Positions 1 to 8,912 of a DNA stretch of 64,000 bases are shown here, one piece after another. The notes under the pieces are model-generated. The model was not told where the DNA came from. It saw only the letters and a list, made by a program, of their open reading frames with translations, and ran no database searches. Both the position numbers and the translations under genes were made by a program. Position 1 is the first letter of the stretch; every line of letters starts with the position of its first letter. Location of the stretch: positions 4,234,501 through 4,298,500 of the forward strand of contig NZ_CP066369.1 of NCBI RefSeq assembly GCF_016406305.1, given 5' to 3'. This stretch comes from Shewanella putrefaciens. GTDB taxonomy: Bacteria > Pseudomonadota > Gammaproteobacteria > Enterobacterales > Shewanellaceae.

Positions 1-1
1 A

Positions 2-538
2 GACAACGAGATGACTAAGGCTTGGTTATCTCTACAACTGGCTGCCCAACAGTTCAGCAGTGAACAGCTAGAGGACGAATATTTTGCCCTATTCCTCGGC
101 GTAGGTTGTGGTGAGATCCTGCCCTATGGCAGTTGGTTTATGACTGGCTCATTAATGGATAAACCATTAGCACTGCTGCGCCAAGACTTAATGCAGCTGG
201 GGTTTGAGCGCGAAGAAAACGTGAAAGAACCCGAAGATCATGTTGCCGCCCTGTGTGAAGTCATGGGAACCCTGATTTTAGAAGCGCCTAGTTATCGTCA
301 ACTGGCGTTCTACCAACGCCATATCGGCAGTTGGATCGGCCGTTTCTGTGACAATTTAGCCAAGGCGCCAAGTGCGGCGTTTTACGCAACCGTTGCCCAT
401 CTGGCAAAGGCCTTTTTCGAGATGGAAGCCAGCGCGTTTGAGCAATTGAGCTTAGATATCCCCGTCAATTGCCCGGGCAGTGCCGACTTACAACCGGCCG
501 CAAGTGATTTAGAAAAACAAGTGGAATTAGTCAATTAG
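2..538 (+). CDS. TorD-family molybdoenzyme chaperone (5' end outside window)
   Basis: The frame is open from the first complete codon at base 2, so the true start probably lies left of the window; an internal ATG sits at 11. The visible 178 residues fit the TorD/DmsD family: all-helical, with the segment EYFALFLGVGCGEILPYGSW, a typical TorD pattern of an aromatic-rich helix followed by a P-Y-G-S-W/Y turn. TorD proteins bind the Tat signal and apo-catalytic subunit of molybdoenzymes in the cytoplasm until the cofactor is inserted. It lies just upstream of the formate dehydrogenase genes, so FdhA maturation is the likely role; that is inferred from position. The last 20 residues are low-complexity and poorly conserved in this family. 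Confidence 0.8.
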   Translation, partial: DNEMTKAWLSLQLAAQQFSSEQLEDEYFALFLGVGCGEILPYGSWFMTGSLMDKPLALLRQDLMQLGFEREENVKEPEDHVAALCEVMGTLILEAPSYRQLAFYQRHIGSWIGRFCDNLAKAPSAAFYATVAHLAKAFFEMEASAFEQLSLDIPVNCPGSADLQPAASDLEKQVELVN

Positions 539-570
539 CGCTTTGACTCCACTTGCCATGTTTTTGTATT

Positions 571-590
571 AAGGTGAGTAAATTCACCTT
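571..590. promoter_or_regulatory. CRP-like operator upstream of the first fdh operon
   Basis: Perfect inverted repeat AAGGTGA-N6-TCACCTT. It contains the CRP core GTGA-N6-TCAC with the correct 6-base spacing; the outer base is G/C instead of T/A. It lies about 85 bp before fdhX. In Shewanella, CRP is the known main regulator of anaerobic respiration, so the assignment is plausible but not tested. The second fdh operon has no similar site. Confidence 0.45.
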
Positions 591-602
591 TAACAGAAGA
601 AA

Positions 603-618
603 GAAAGCCTAGGCTTTC
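603..618. repeat. Perfect 16-bp palindrome in fdh leader
   Basis: GAAAGCCTAGGCTTTC is self-complementary. It lies between the CRP-like site and fdhX and is followed at 631-649 by a second inverted repeat, GTGGT-N9-ACCAC, just before the ribosome binding site. Either could be an operator or an RNA hairpin in the leader; I cannot name a factor. Confidence 0.35.
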
Positions 619-675
619 GCAATAACCGAGGTGGTCACACTTGTACCACTTTATCTAGTAACACAAGGAGACACT

Positions 676-873
676 ATGAAGAAGCAAGCTTCCGACATGG
701 GCCGTCGCCAACTGCTTAAAGCATTGGCACTGGGCAGTGCGGCGGGGGCGGTAGCCACTGTGAGCAGTCAGGCATTAGCCTCAACGCCCACGGTTGCCCC
801 TACCGAACCTAAGAGCGAGAACTATCGCGAAACCGACCATATTCGTAGTTACTATGCGTCGCTTAAAAACTAA
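676..873 (+). CDS. fdhX: Small Tat-targeted protein of the formate dehydrogenase region (FdhX), copy 1
   Basis: This 65-residue protein carries a twin-arginine motif (GRRQLLKALALG, about residues 9-20), a hydrophobic stretch and an Ala-rich cleavage region ending ALASTP. The rest is a short polar tail, YRETDHIRSYYASLKN. It belongs to the formate dehydrogenase region Tat-target family, always found directly before fdhA; its function is unknown, and a structural or assembly role in the periplasmic complex is a guess. The start is set by AAGGAG at 665-670, six bases before ATG 676; an in-frame upstream GTG lacks a ribosome site. fdhA follows after 17 bp, so they are co-transcribed. A paralogue lies at 5813. 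Confidence 0.85.
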   Translation: MKKQASDMGRRQLLKALALGSAAGAVATVSSQALASTPTVAPTEPKSENYRETDHIRSYYASLKN

Positions 874-890
874 CCAGAGGAGAGTATGTG

Positions 891-3740
891 ATGCGATTAA
901 CCCGCAAAACAGACCAGGTTGTTGAGCCTAAAGCGCCCGCCCTAGGTCTTAATCGTCGCCAATTCTTAAAATCCGCAGGTCTTGCCACCGGTGGTATCGC
1001 CGCAGCATCTATGCTGGGCACAGGCATGATGCGTAAAGCAGAAGCGAAAGATATCCCCCACAATGCCCCAACTGAAGTCAAACGTACCATTTGCTCCCAC
1101 TGCGCTGTGGGCTGTGGTATCTATGCTGAAGTGCAAAACGGCGTGTGGACAGGACAAGAACCCGCATTCGATCATCCCTTCAACCAAGGTGGACACTGCG
1201 CGAAAGGTGCTGCACTGCGTGAGCATGGCCATGGTGAAAAACGCCTGAAATACCCGATGAAGTTAGAAGGCGGAAAATGGAAAAAGATCTCTTGGGATCA
1301 AGCGATTACTGAAGTTGGCGATAAGATGGCTTCCATTCGTCAAGAGTCAGGCCCAGATTCAGTTTACTTTATGGGTAGCGCCAAGTTCTCTAACGAACAA
1401 GCTTATTTATATCGCAAATTTGCGGCACTGTGGGGCACGAACAACGTCGACCACTCAGCCCGTATTTGTCACTCTACCACGGTAGCCGGTGTTGCTAACA
1501 CTTGGGGCTACGGTGCGCAAACCAACTCAATCAACGATATTCGCAACTCAAAGTGCATCATGTTTATTGGGTCAAACCCCAGTGAAGCCCACCCAGTTGC
1601 CATGCAACATATTTTGATTGGTAAAGAACGCGGTGCCAAAATCATCGTTGTTGATCCCCGTTTCACCCGTACTGCAGCGAAATCTGACGAGTACGTGCAT
1701 ATCCGTCCTGGCACAGATATCCCCTTCATTTATGGCCTGTTATGGCACATTTTTGAAAACGGCTGGGAAGATAAAGAGTTTATCCAGCGCCGCGTCTATG
1801 GCATGGATCGCATCCGCGAAGAAGTGAAAAAGTACACCCCAGAAGAAGTTGAACTGGTAGTCGGTGTACCTAAGGCACAAATGTATCGTGTTGCCAAAAT
1901 GATGGCTGAAACCAAACCTGGCACTATTATTTGGTGTATGGGTGGTACTCAGCACCACGTGGGTAACGCTAACACCCGTTCTTACTGTATTTTACAGTTG
2001 GCACTAGGCAATATGGGCGTACCTGGCGGCGGCACTAACATTTTCCGTGGCCACGATAACGTGCAAGGCGCAACCGACTTTGGTCTGCTATTCGACAACT
2101 TACCCGGTTACTACGGCTTAACCTCCGGCGCCTGGGCACACTGGTCAAACGTATGGGACTTAGATCCAAAATGGGTTGCGAGTCGCTTCGATCAAGGTGA
2201 ATACTTAGGTCAAAAACCACAAACTTCAACGGGTATTCCATGCTCTCGTTGGCACGATGGCGTGTTAGAAGATAAAACCAAGATAGCGCAAAAAGACAAT
2301 ATTCGTCTGGCGTTCTTCTGGGGACAATCGGTCAACACTGAAACCCGTGGCCGCGAAGTGCGTGAAGCGTTAAACAAAATGGATACCGTCGTCGTTGTCG
2401 ATCCTTTCCCAACCATGGCGGGTGTGATGCACCAACGTCAAGATGGGGTGTATTTGTTGCCTGCGGCTACCCAGTTTGAAACCTACGGTTCAATCTCTGC
2501 CACCAACCGCTCAGTTCAGTGGCGCTCGAAAGTGATAGAACCTCTGTTCGAATCCCTGCCTGATCATGTGATCATGTGCAAACTCGCTAAAAAGGTTGGG
2601 ATAGATAAAGAGCTGTTTAAACATATCAAAGTCAATGGCGATGAGCCTTTGATTGAAGATATTACCCGCGAATTTAACAAAGGTATGTGGACTATCGGTT
2701 ATACCGGACAAAGCCCAGAGCGTTTAAAAATGCACCAGGAAAACTGGGGTACTTTTGATGCTGACAGCCTAGAAGCCCCCGGCGGTCCAGCCAAAGGCGA
2801 AACCTACGGCTTACCTTGGCCTTGTTGGGGCACACCAGAGATGAAACATCCTGGCTCGCAGATTCTGTATAACGAAGCCAAACATGTTAAAGACGGTGGT
2901 GGTAACTTCCGTGCTCGCTATGGTGTGGAACACGAAGGCAATAATATTCTTGCCGAAGGTACTTACTCCAAGGGCAGCGAGATCCAAGATGGCTATCCTG
3001 AATTTACCGCCGATATGCTCAAGCAATTAGGTTGGTGGGATGACCTGACCGAAGACGAGAAAAAACACGCCGAAGGCAAAAACTGGAAAACTGACATTTC
3101 CGGCGGTATCCAACGTGTTGCGATCAAACACGGCTGTATCCCTTACGGCAACGCTAAAGCTCGTTGTATTGTATGGACCTTCCCAGACGATATTCCACGC
3201 CACCGCGAACCCCTTTACACGCCTCGTCGTGACTTAGTTGCTAAATACCCAACCTACGAAGATCGTATGGTTGCGCGTTTACCGACACTGTATAAGTCAA
3301 TTCAGGACAAGGACTTTGCTAAAGACTTCCCACTGGCGCTCACATCGGGCCGCTTAGTGGAATATGAAGGCGGTGGTGAAGAATCCCGTTCGAACCCTTG
3401 GTTAGCTGAACTACAACAGGAAATGTTCATCGAAATGAACCCTGCAGATGCGGCTGATCGCGGTATTCGTGACGGTGACAATGTCTTTGTTCATGGCCCT
3501 GAGGGCGCCAAAATCACGGTTAAGGCTATGGTGACACCACGCGTTATTGCCGGTGAATGTTTTATGCCATACCACTTTGCTGGGGTGTTTGAAGGTGAAA
3601 GTCTCGCGAAAAACTATCCAGAAGGCACAGTGCCTTATGTGATAGGCGAGTCAGCAAACACAGTTCTTACCTACGGTTATGATGTTGTGACTCAGATGCA
3701 AGAAACTAAGTCCAGCCTCTGCCAAATCAGCAAAGCCTAA
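891..3740 (+). CDS. fdhA: Formate dehydrogenase catalytic subunit (cysteine type), copy 1
   Basis: This 949-residue periplasmic molybdopterin (Mo/W-bis-MGD) enzyme oxidises formate to CO2. It has a Tat signal (NRRQFLKSAGLATGG, about residues 21-35). A [4Fe-4S] site follows, made by C68, C71, C75 and C103. C193 in the segment HSARICHST takes the place of the selenocysteine of E. coli FdnG/FdoG (codon TGT at 1467). The C-terminal molybdopterin dinucleotide-binding domain contains SGRLVEYEGGGEESRSNPW. ATG 891 is preferred over the overlapping GTG 888 because AGAGGAGAG lies upstream and the paralogue starts at the equivalent codon. FdhB follows after 26 bp. It is a close paralogue of the gene at 6031, with almost identical DNA around the active site. 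Confidence 0.95.
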   Translation: MRLTRKTDQVVEPKAPALGLNRRQFLKSAGLATGGIAAASMLGTGMMRKAEAKDIPHNAPTEVKRTICSHCAVGCGIYAEVQNGVWTGQEPAFDHPFNQGGHCAKGAALREHGHGEKRLKYPMKLEGGKWKKISWDQAITEVGDKMASIRQESGPDSVYFMGSAKFSNEQAYLYRKFAALWGTNNVDHSARICHSTTVAGVANTWGYGAQTNSINDIRNSKCIMFIGSNPSEAHPVAMQHILIGKERGAKIIVVDPRFTRTAAKSDEYVHIRPGTDIPFIYGLLWHIFENGWEDKEFIQRRVYGMDRIREEVKKYTPEEVELVVGVPKAQMYRVAKMMAETKPGTIIWCMGGTQHHVGNANTRSYCILQLALGNMGVPGGGTNIFRGHDNVQGATDFGLLFDNLPGYYGLTSGAWAHWSNVWDLDPKWVASRFDQGEYLGQKPQTSTGIPCSRWHDGVLEDKTKIAQKDNIRLAFFWGQSVNTETRGREVREALNKMDTVVVVDPFPTMAGVMHQRQDGVYLLPAATQFETYGSISATNRSVQWRSKVIEPLFESLPDHVIMCKLAKKVGIDKELFKHIKVNGDEPLIEDITREFNKGMWTIGYTGQSPERLKMHQENWGTFDADSLEAPGGPAKGETYGLPWPCWGTPEMKHPGSQILYNEAKHVKDGGGNFRARYGVEHEGNNILAEGTYSKGSEIQDGYPEFTADMLKQLGWWDDLTEDEKKHAEGKNWKTDISGGIQRVAIKHGCIPYGNAKARCIVWTFPDDIPRHREPLYTPRRDLVAKYPTYEDRMVARLPTLYKSIQDKDFAKDFPLALTSGRLVEYEGGGEESRSNPWLAELQQEMFIEMNPADAADRGIRDGDNVFVHGPEGAKITVKAMVTPRVIAGECFMPYHFAGVFEGESLAKNYPEGTVPYVIGESANTVLTYGYDVVTQMQETKSSLCQISKA

Positions 3741-3766
3741 CCTACTTGATGAGGAGATAAGCCATT

Positions 3767-4363
3767 ATGGCAGTCATGAAATTTCTATGTGACACCAAAC
3801 GCTGCATCGAGTGTAACGGTTGCGTCACTGCATGTAAAAACGAAAACGACTCCGCTCTCGAGTGGGGTATCCAACGTCGCCGCGTGGTGACGATTAACGA
3901 TGGTCAACCCGGTGAAGCCTCGATTTCAGTGGCATGTATGCACTGTACCGATGCTCCTTGCATGGCCGTATGTCCGGCAGATTGTTTCTACCGCACCGAC
4001 GATGGCATAGTGCTGCACAACAAAGATACCTGTATCGGTTGTGGTTATTGCTTCTATGCTTGCCCGTTTGGCGCACCACAATTTCCGAAAAAGACCGCCT
4101 TTGGTAGTCGCGGCAAAATGGATAAGTGTACTTTCTGTGCCGGTGGCCCAGAAGAAACCTTCTCCGAAGCCGAGCATAAAAAATACGGTGCCAACCGTAT
4201 TGCCGAAGGTAAGTTACCTATGTGTGCGGAGCTTTGCGCAACCAAAGCACTGCTTGCGGGTGATGCGGAAGTGGTATCAAACATTTACCGTCAACGTATG
4301 GCCTCTCGAGGCAATCCTAACGTGATTTGGGGCTACAACCCCAAAACAGGTGAGATTAACTAA
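3767..4363 (+). CDS. fdhB: Formate dehydrogenase iron-sulfur subunit, copy 1
   Basis: 198 residues. Four cysteine clusters carry four [4Fe-4S] centres that wire FdhA to the membrane cytochrome: CDTKRCIECNGCVTAC near the N-terminus, then CMHCTDAPCMAVCPADC, then CIGCGYCFYACPFG, and finally CTFCAGG with CAELCATKAL. There is no signal peptide; such subunits are normally exported as a complex on the Tat signal of FdhA. GAGGAG lies upstream of ATG 3767. The copy-2 paralogue at 8913 is almost identical over the first 140 residues, but the tail here is longer and ends RMASRGNPNVIWGYNPKTG. Confidence 0.94.
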   Translation: MAVMKFLCDTKRCIECNGCVTACKNENDSALEWGIQRRRVVTINDGQPGEASISVACMHCTDAPCMAVCPADCFYRTDDGIVLHNKDTCIGCGYCFYACPFGAPQFPKKTAFGSRGKMDKCTFCAGGPEETFSEAEHKKYGANRIAEGKLPMCAELCATKALLAGDAEVVSNIYRQRMASRGNPNVIWGYNPKTGEIN

Positions 4364-4412
4364 GCAGAGCGAGGGTTAGGGAGTGATCCCTAACCTCTGG
4401 CAAGGAGTGACA

Positions 4413-5441
4413 ATGTTAAACAAACAGTTCAACAAATCACTGCGCAGTCTGTTTGCTCTGATGGTACTCGTGATGGGATTGGGTCTAGGTTCAGCGATGA
4501 GCGCAAGCCCAGTGTACGCAAGCGATCAGCAATCGAGTCAACAACAGGCGAAAGCGCAAACCAGTGACGCCGATCTTTGGCGCGCGGTAAAAGCAGGCGA
4601 TGCCGGCTATACCACGGCCAAAGGCGTAGAAACTGGGGTGTTGATTAATGTTGCCAGTAACCAAGGTAAAGAACTGAGAAATCAATATATCACCCCGATT
4701 ATGGCCTTAGCCGTTACGGGCGTTTTTGGTGCTTTCTTATTGTTTTATCTGGTGAATGGTCCCTCAAAACTCAGCCACGGCTTCTCGGGCAAGATGGTCG
4801 CTCGTTGGTCAAAGGCGGATCTGTGGATCCACTGGGTTATGGCAATCAGCTGCCTAGCACTGATGTTTACTGGCTTAACCATTATGCTCGGTAAACATGT
4901 AGTGCAAGAGCTGCTCGGGCCTGATCTTTGGGCGCCATTGATCTACGGCAGCAAAACCATCCACGATTGGGCAGGCCCCATCTTTATCTTGGCTTGGATT
5001 GCCTGTGTAGTGAAATGGATGCCGCTACAAACCTTTAAGATGTACGATCTAAAATGGTTTTTAGTGGTCGGGGGCTATATTAACTTTGGTCCCTTCAAAG
5101 GTAAGCACCCCGATAGCGGCTTTGCTAACGCCGGTGAAAAAATGTGGTTCTGGACACTGACCCTATTCGGGCTATTTATCAGTGTCTCTGGCATCATGTT
5201 AGTCTTACCCGGCTTAGACTTACCCCGTGAAGCCTCGATGGCAGCCCTACTGATCCACGCGATCAGTGCCGTTATCCTAATTGCCTTTACCATAGTGCAT
5301 ATTTGGATGGCGACGGTACTCAGCGAAGGCGGTATGGAATGTATGAAGTCAGGCTATTGTGATGAAAACTGGGCAATCCAACACCACAATCTCTGGTATG
5401 ACGAAATCAAAGAGAACGGTAGTTTAAAGTATAAAGACTAA
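4413..5441 (+). CDS. fdhC: Formate dehydrogenase cytochrome b556 subunit, copy 1
   Basis: 342 residues. An N-terminal signal-like helix and a Gln/Ala-rich periplasmic segment are followed by four membrane helices of the FdnI/NarI-like di-haem b family. Candidate haem-ligand histidines lie in WIHWVMAISC, TIHDWAGP and IVHIWMATVL. The conserved GGYINFGPFKGKHPD loop and the C-terminal QHHNLWYDEIKENG are shared with copy 2. It anchors the complex and passes electrons to the quinone pool. Start ATG 4413 follows AAGGAG at 4401-4406; the in-frame GTG at 4383 has no ribosome site. A terminator follows at 5467. Confidence 0.92.
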   Translation: MLNKQFNKSLRSLFALMVLVMGLGLGSAMSASPVYASDQQSSQQQAKAQTSDADLWRAVKAGDAGYTTAKGVETGVLINVASNQGKELRNQYITPIMALAVTGVFGAFLLFYLVNGPSKLSHGFSGKMVARWSKADLWIHWVMAISCLALMFTGLTIMLGKHVVQELLGPDLWAPLIYGSKTIHDWAGPIFILAWIACVVKWMPLQTFKMYDLKWFLVVGGYINFGPFKGKHPDSGFANAGEKMWFWTLTLFGLFISVSGIMLVLPGLDLPREASMAALLIHAISAVILIAFTIVHIWMATVLSEGGMECMKSGYCDENWAIQHHNLWYDEIKENGSLKYKD

Positions 5442-5466
5442 CTAACTCGCGTTTTTTAGCCCCTAA

Positions 5467-5494
5467 AACACCTCGCTCAGCGGGGTGTTTTTTT
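5467..5494 (+). terminator. Rho-independent terminator of the first fdh operon
   Basis: Stem AACACCTCGC / GCGGGGTGTT (one G-T wobble) with a TCA loop, followed by a run of seven T residues. It begins about 25 bp after the fdhC stop codon and separates the two fdh operons. Confidence 0.85.
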
Positions 5495-5812
5495 ATGGGA
5501 CAATATCAATCGAAACAAAGAATTAACATCAGTACAATTCACCCCGCCATTCCCTGCGCCCATAGCGCCATACAAACTATGAGCAAGTTAACGCTTTTGA
5601 ACAACAGACCGTGATTTCAGGGCCGCAAACTGTTCTAGATCAATTCCGACTCAACCCTTTCCTACTATATTGCCGGCACGCGCGATGATTGATGGCAAAC
5701 AGGATGATTTCATTATCTTTTTCACCTCAAATCGTCACTTTTTGATAACAAGTTATATCCCTCGAAAAGCCGCGTTATTCCAACCAACATTACCCCTAAT
5801 TCAGGAGTCAGC
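5495..5812 (+). promoter_or_regulatory. Control region of the second fdh operon
   Basis: About 320 bp without a gene between the copy-1 terminator and fdhX copy 2. A promoter must lie here. I found no GTGA-N6-TCAC site like the one before copy 1. A weak AT-rich candidate -10 region sits in TTGATAACAAGTTATATCC around 5740-5760. No other structure was recognised. Confidence 0.4.
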
Positions 5813-6013
5813 ATGAAGCAGCAACCCAGCGATTTATCTCGCCGATCTTTGCTCAAAGCGCTCACCGTCGGCAGCGTAGCGGGTGCCACCATTGCCGCAA
5901 CCGGCATGAGCGTGGCACAGGCCAGCGAGAGCAGCAAGGTAACCACTAAAGAGTCAAAGGGTTACCACGAAACTGCGCATATCAGCAGCTATTACGATAG
6001 CCTGCGCAGCTAA
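5813..6013 (+). CDS. fdhX: Small Tat-targeted protein of the formate dehydrogenase region (FdhX), copy 2
   Basis: 66 residues with a Tat motif (SRRSLLKALTVG) and a signal region ending VAQASE, then a short tail YHETAHISSYYDSLRS that matches copy 1 (YRETDHIRSYYASLKN). The conserved tail suggests that the part left after signal cleavage has a real role, unlike a simple leader peptide. The start is supported by CAGGAG just upstream of ATG 5813. fdhA copy 2 begins 17 bp downstream, the same spacing as in copy 1. Confidence 0.85.
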   Translation: MKQQPSDLSRRSLLKALTVGSVAGATIAATGMSVAQASESSKVTTKESKGYHETAHISSYYDSLRS

Positions 6014-6030
6014 TCTAGGAGAAGTCAGCG

Positions 6031-8883
6031 ATGAAGTTAACTCGCAAGTCCAATGTTGCCACAGTGGCAGACAAACCGGCGTTAGGCATTAGCCGTCGTC
6101 AATTTATGAAGCACGCAGGTATTGCTACTGGTGGTATTGCCGCAGCATCTCTGATGGGCACAGGCATGATGCGCCGCGTCGAAGCCAAAGAAGTGCCGCA
6201 CGATGCGCCAATCGAAGTTAAACGTACTATTTGTAGTGCCTGCGCCGTAGGTTGTGGTCTGTATGCTGAAGTACAAAATGGCGTGTGGACGGGCCAAGAA
6301 CCCGCATTCGATCACCCATTCAATGCCGGCGGTCACTGTGCTAAAGGTGCTGCACTGCGTGAACATGGTCACGGTGAAAAACGCCTGAAATATCCAATGA
6401 AATTGGTTGATGGCAAGTGGAAAAAAATCTCTTGGGAAGATGCGATTAACGAAGTGGGCGACCAAATGCTCAACATTCGTAAAGAATCGGGTCCAGACTC
6501 AGTGTACTTCATGGGTAGCGCTAAGTTTTCTAACGAAGGCTGCTATATGTACCGCAAACTGGCGGCCATGTGGGGCACAAACAACGTCGACCACTCGGCT
6601 CGTATTTGTCACTCTACCACGGTAGCCGGTGTTGCTAACACTTGGGGTTACGGTGCGCAAACGAACTCTTTCAACGATATTCAGAATGCTAATGCTATCT
6701 TCCTGATCGGGGCAAACCCAGCGGAAGCGCATCCAGTTTCTATGCAACACATTCTGATCGCTAAAGAGCAAAACAACGCGAAAATCATCGTTGTTGATCC
6801 ACGTTTCTCCCGCACTGCAGCTCACTCAGATCTGCACTGCGCGATCCGCCCAGGTACCGACATTCCGTTTATCTACGGTATGTTATGGCACATTTTCGAA
6901 AACGGTTGGGAAGATAAAACCTTTATCAAACAACGTGTATTCGAAATGGAAAGCATCCGCGCTGAAGCGAAAAAATTCCCACCTAAAGAAGTGGCGGATA
7001 TCACTGGCGTGAGTGAAGAAGTGGTTTATCAAGCCGCTAAACTGATGGCCGATAACCGTCCAGGTACCGTCATTTGGTGTATGGGTGGTACGCAGCACCA
7101 CGTGGGTAACGCTAACACCCGCGCATACTGTATTCTGCAATTAGCCCTAGGTAATATGGGCGTATCAGGCGGCGGTACTAACATTTTCCGTGGTCACGAT
7201 AACGTACAGGGCGCGACTGACTTAGGCCTGTTATTCGATAACTTACCGGGTTACTACGGCTTGACGACAGGTGCATGGACCCACTGGACCCATGTATGGG
7301 ATCTGGATATGAAATGGGTGAAAGGCCGTTTCGATCAAAACGCCTACCTAGGTAAAGATCCAATGACCACGCCCGGTATTCCTTGTTCTCGCTGGCACGA
7401 TGGCGTGTTAGAAGATAAGAGCAAACTGGCACAGAAAGACAATATCCGTATGGCGTTTTTCTGGGGCCAATCGGTCAACACTGAAACCCGTCAACGCGAA
7501 GTGCGTGATGCCTTAGACAAGATGGACACAGTTGTGGTTGTCGACCCATTCCCAACCATGGCGGGTGTTATGCACCGTCGTAAGAATGGCGTGTATCTGC
7601 TCCCTGCGGCAACACAGTTTGAGACTCACGGTTCAGTATCTAACTCAGGCCGTTCAATCCAGTGGCGTGAGCAAGTGATCGAGCCATTGTTCGAGTCAAA
7701 AACTGACATCGAGATCATGTACCGTTTAGCGCAAAAACTCGGCATTGACGAGCAGTACACTAAGCGCATCGCCAAAGAAAATGGCTTACCCGTGATTGAA
7801 GACATTACCCGCGAAATCAACCGCGGTATGTGGACTATCGGTATGACAGGTCAAAGCCCTGAGCGTATCAAGCTGCACACTCAAAACTGGGGCACTTTCA
7901 GCAACAAGACGCTCGAAGCCGCAGGCGGCCCAGCAAAAGGCGAAACCTACGGTTTACCTTGGCCATGTTGGGGCACGCCAGAGGCGAAACACCCTGGCAC
8001 GCAAATTCTGTATAACCAATCCAAACACGTTAAAGACGGCGGCGGTAACTTCCGCGCCCGTTACGGTGTTGAATACAAAGGCCAAAGCATTTTAGCCGAT
8101 GGTACTTATTCTAAGGGTGCGGAAATTCAAGACGGTTACCCAGAGTTTACCGCCGATATGCTCAAACAATTGGGTTGGTGGGATGATCTAACGGCCGAAG
8201 AAAAAGCGGAAGCTGAAGGTAAAAACTGGAAGACAGATTTGTCAGGCGGCATTGTGCGCGTGGCGATCAAACACGGTTGTATCCCCTTTGGTAACGCGAA
8301 AGCCCGTTGTATTGTTTGGACTTTCCCAGACCAAGTGCCAGTACACCGCGAACCGTTATACACGGCACGTCGTGATTTAGTGGCGAAATACCCAACCTAT
8401 GCCGACATGCAAGTACACCGCCTGCCAACACTGTACAAGTCTATCCAAGACAAGGACATGAGCGGCAAGTACCCACTGGTACTGACCTCAGGTCGTCTGG
8501 TTGAATACGAAGGTGGTGGTGAAGAGTCTCGCTCTAACCCTTGGCTGGCTGAACTTCAACAGGAAATGTTTGTTGAAATCAACCCAGGCGATGCAGCCGA
8601 TCGCGGTATTCGCAACGGTGAGTTTGTGTGGTTAGAAGGCGCCGAAGGTGGCCGTATTAAGGTGCAAGCCTTGGTAACACCAAGGGTTAAACCCGGCGTA
8701 ACCTTTATGCCATACCACTTTGCGGGTGTGATGCACGGTGAGAGTTTAGCGCCTAACTATCCTGAGGGCACAGTACCTTATGTTATCGGTGAATCCTGTA
8801 ACACGGCACTGACCTATGGTTATGATCCTGTGACACAAATGCAGGAAACCAAGGCATCACTCTGTCAGATCGTTAAAGCGTAA
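6031..8883 (+). CDS. fdhA: Formate dehydrogenase catalytic subunit (cysteine type), copy 2
   Basis: 950 residues, colinear with copy 1 except for one extra residue near AKEQNNAKIIVVD. It keeps the Tat motif (SRRQFMKHAGIATGG), the [4Fe-4S] cysteines C68, C71, C75 and C103, and the catalytic C193 in HSARICHST (TGT at 6607). The C-terminal molybdopterin-binding domain is also present. The protein differs from copy 1 mostly at surface positions, so both are expected to be active formate dehydrogenases. The active-site DNA at 6601-6660 matches 1461-1520 at 59 of 60 bases, more than the surrounding sequence, which suggests gene conversion. AGGAG precedes ATG 6031. Confidence 0.95.
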   Translation: MKLTRKSNVATVADKPALGISRRQFMKHAGIATGGIAAASLMGTGMMRRVEAKEVPHDAPIEVKRTICSACAVGCGLYAEVQNGVWTGQEPAFDHPFNAGGHCAKGAALREHGHGEKRLKYPMKLVDGKWKKISWEDAINEVGDQMLNIRKESGPDSVYFMGSAKFSNEGCYMYRKLAAMWGTNNVDHSARICHSTTVAGVANTWGYGAQTNSFNDIQNANAIFLIGANPAEAHPVSMQHILIAKEQNNAKIIVVDPRFSRTAAHSDLHCAIRPGTDIPFIYGMLWHIFENGWEDKTFIKQRVFEMESIRAEAKKFPPKEVADITGVSEEVVYQAAKLMADNRPGTVIWCMGGTQHHVGNANTRAYCILQLALGNMGVSGGGTNIFRGHDNVQGATDLGLLFDNLPGYYGLTTGAWTHWTHVWDLDMKWVKGRFDQNAYLGKDPMTTPGIPCSRWHDGVLEDKSKLAQKDNIRMAFFWGQSVNTETRQREVRDALDKMDTVVVVDPFPTMAGVMHRRKNGVYLLPAATQFETHGSVSNSGRSIQWREQVIEPLFESKTDIEIMYRLAQKLGIDEQYTKRIAKENGLPVIEDITREINRGMWTIGMTGQSPERIKLHTQNWGTFSNKTLEAAGGPAKGETYGLPWPCWGTPEAKHPGTQILYNQSKHVKDGGGNFRARYGVEYKGQSILADGTYSKGAEIQDGYPEFTADMLKQLGWWDDLTAEEKAEAEGKNWKTDLSGGIVRVAIKHGCIPFGNAKARCIVWTFPDQVPVHREPLYTARRDLVAKYPTYADMQVHRLPTLYKSIQDKDMSGKYPLVLTSGRLVEYEGGGEESRSNPWLAELQQEMFVEINPGDAADRGIRNGEFVWLEGAEGGRIKVQALVTPRVKPGVTFMPYHFAGVMHGESLAPNYPEGTVPYVIGESCNTALTYGYDPVTQMQETKASLCQIVKA

Positions 8884-8912
8884 GTGCAGCTTAAGCTAGG
8901 AGAATTGCCATT

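Noticed and set aside
1461-1475. Selenocysteine site in formate dehydrogenase
   Set aside because: E. coli FdnG/FdoG use TGA here, but both FdhA copies have TGT (Cys), and no in-frame TGA is read through.
5735-5760. FNR/CRP box before the second fdh operon
   Set aside because: TTGATAACAAGTTAT only loosely resembles TTGAT-N4-ATCAA, and no GTGA-N6-TCAC pair is present.
6082-6465. 127-codon frame antisense to fdhA copy 2
   Set aside because: An equivalent antisense frame appears opposite copy 1; both follow from codon bias of the conserved gene.
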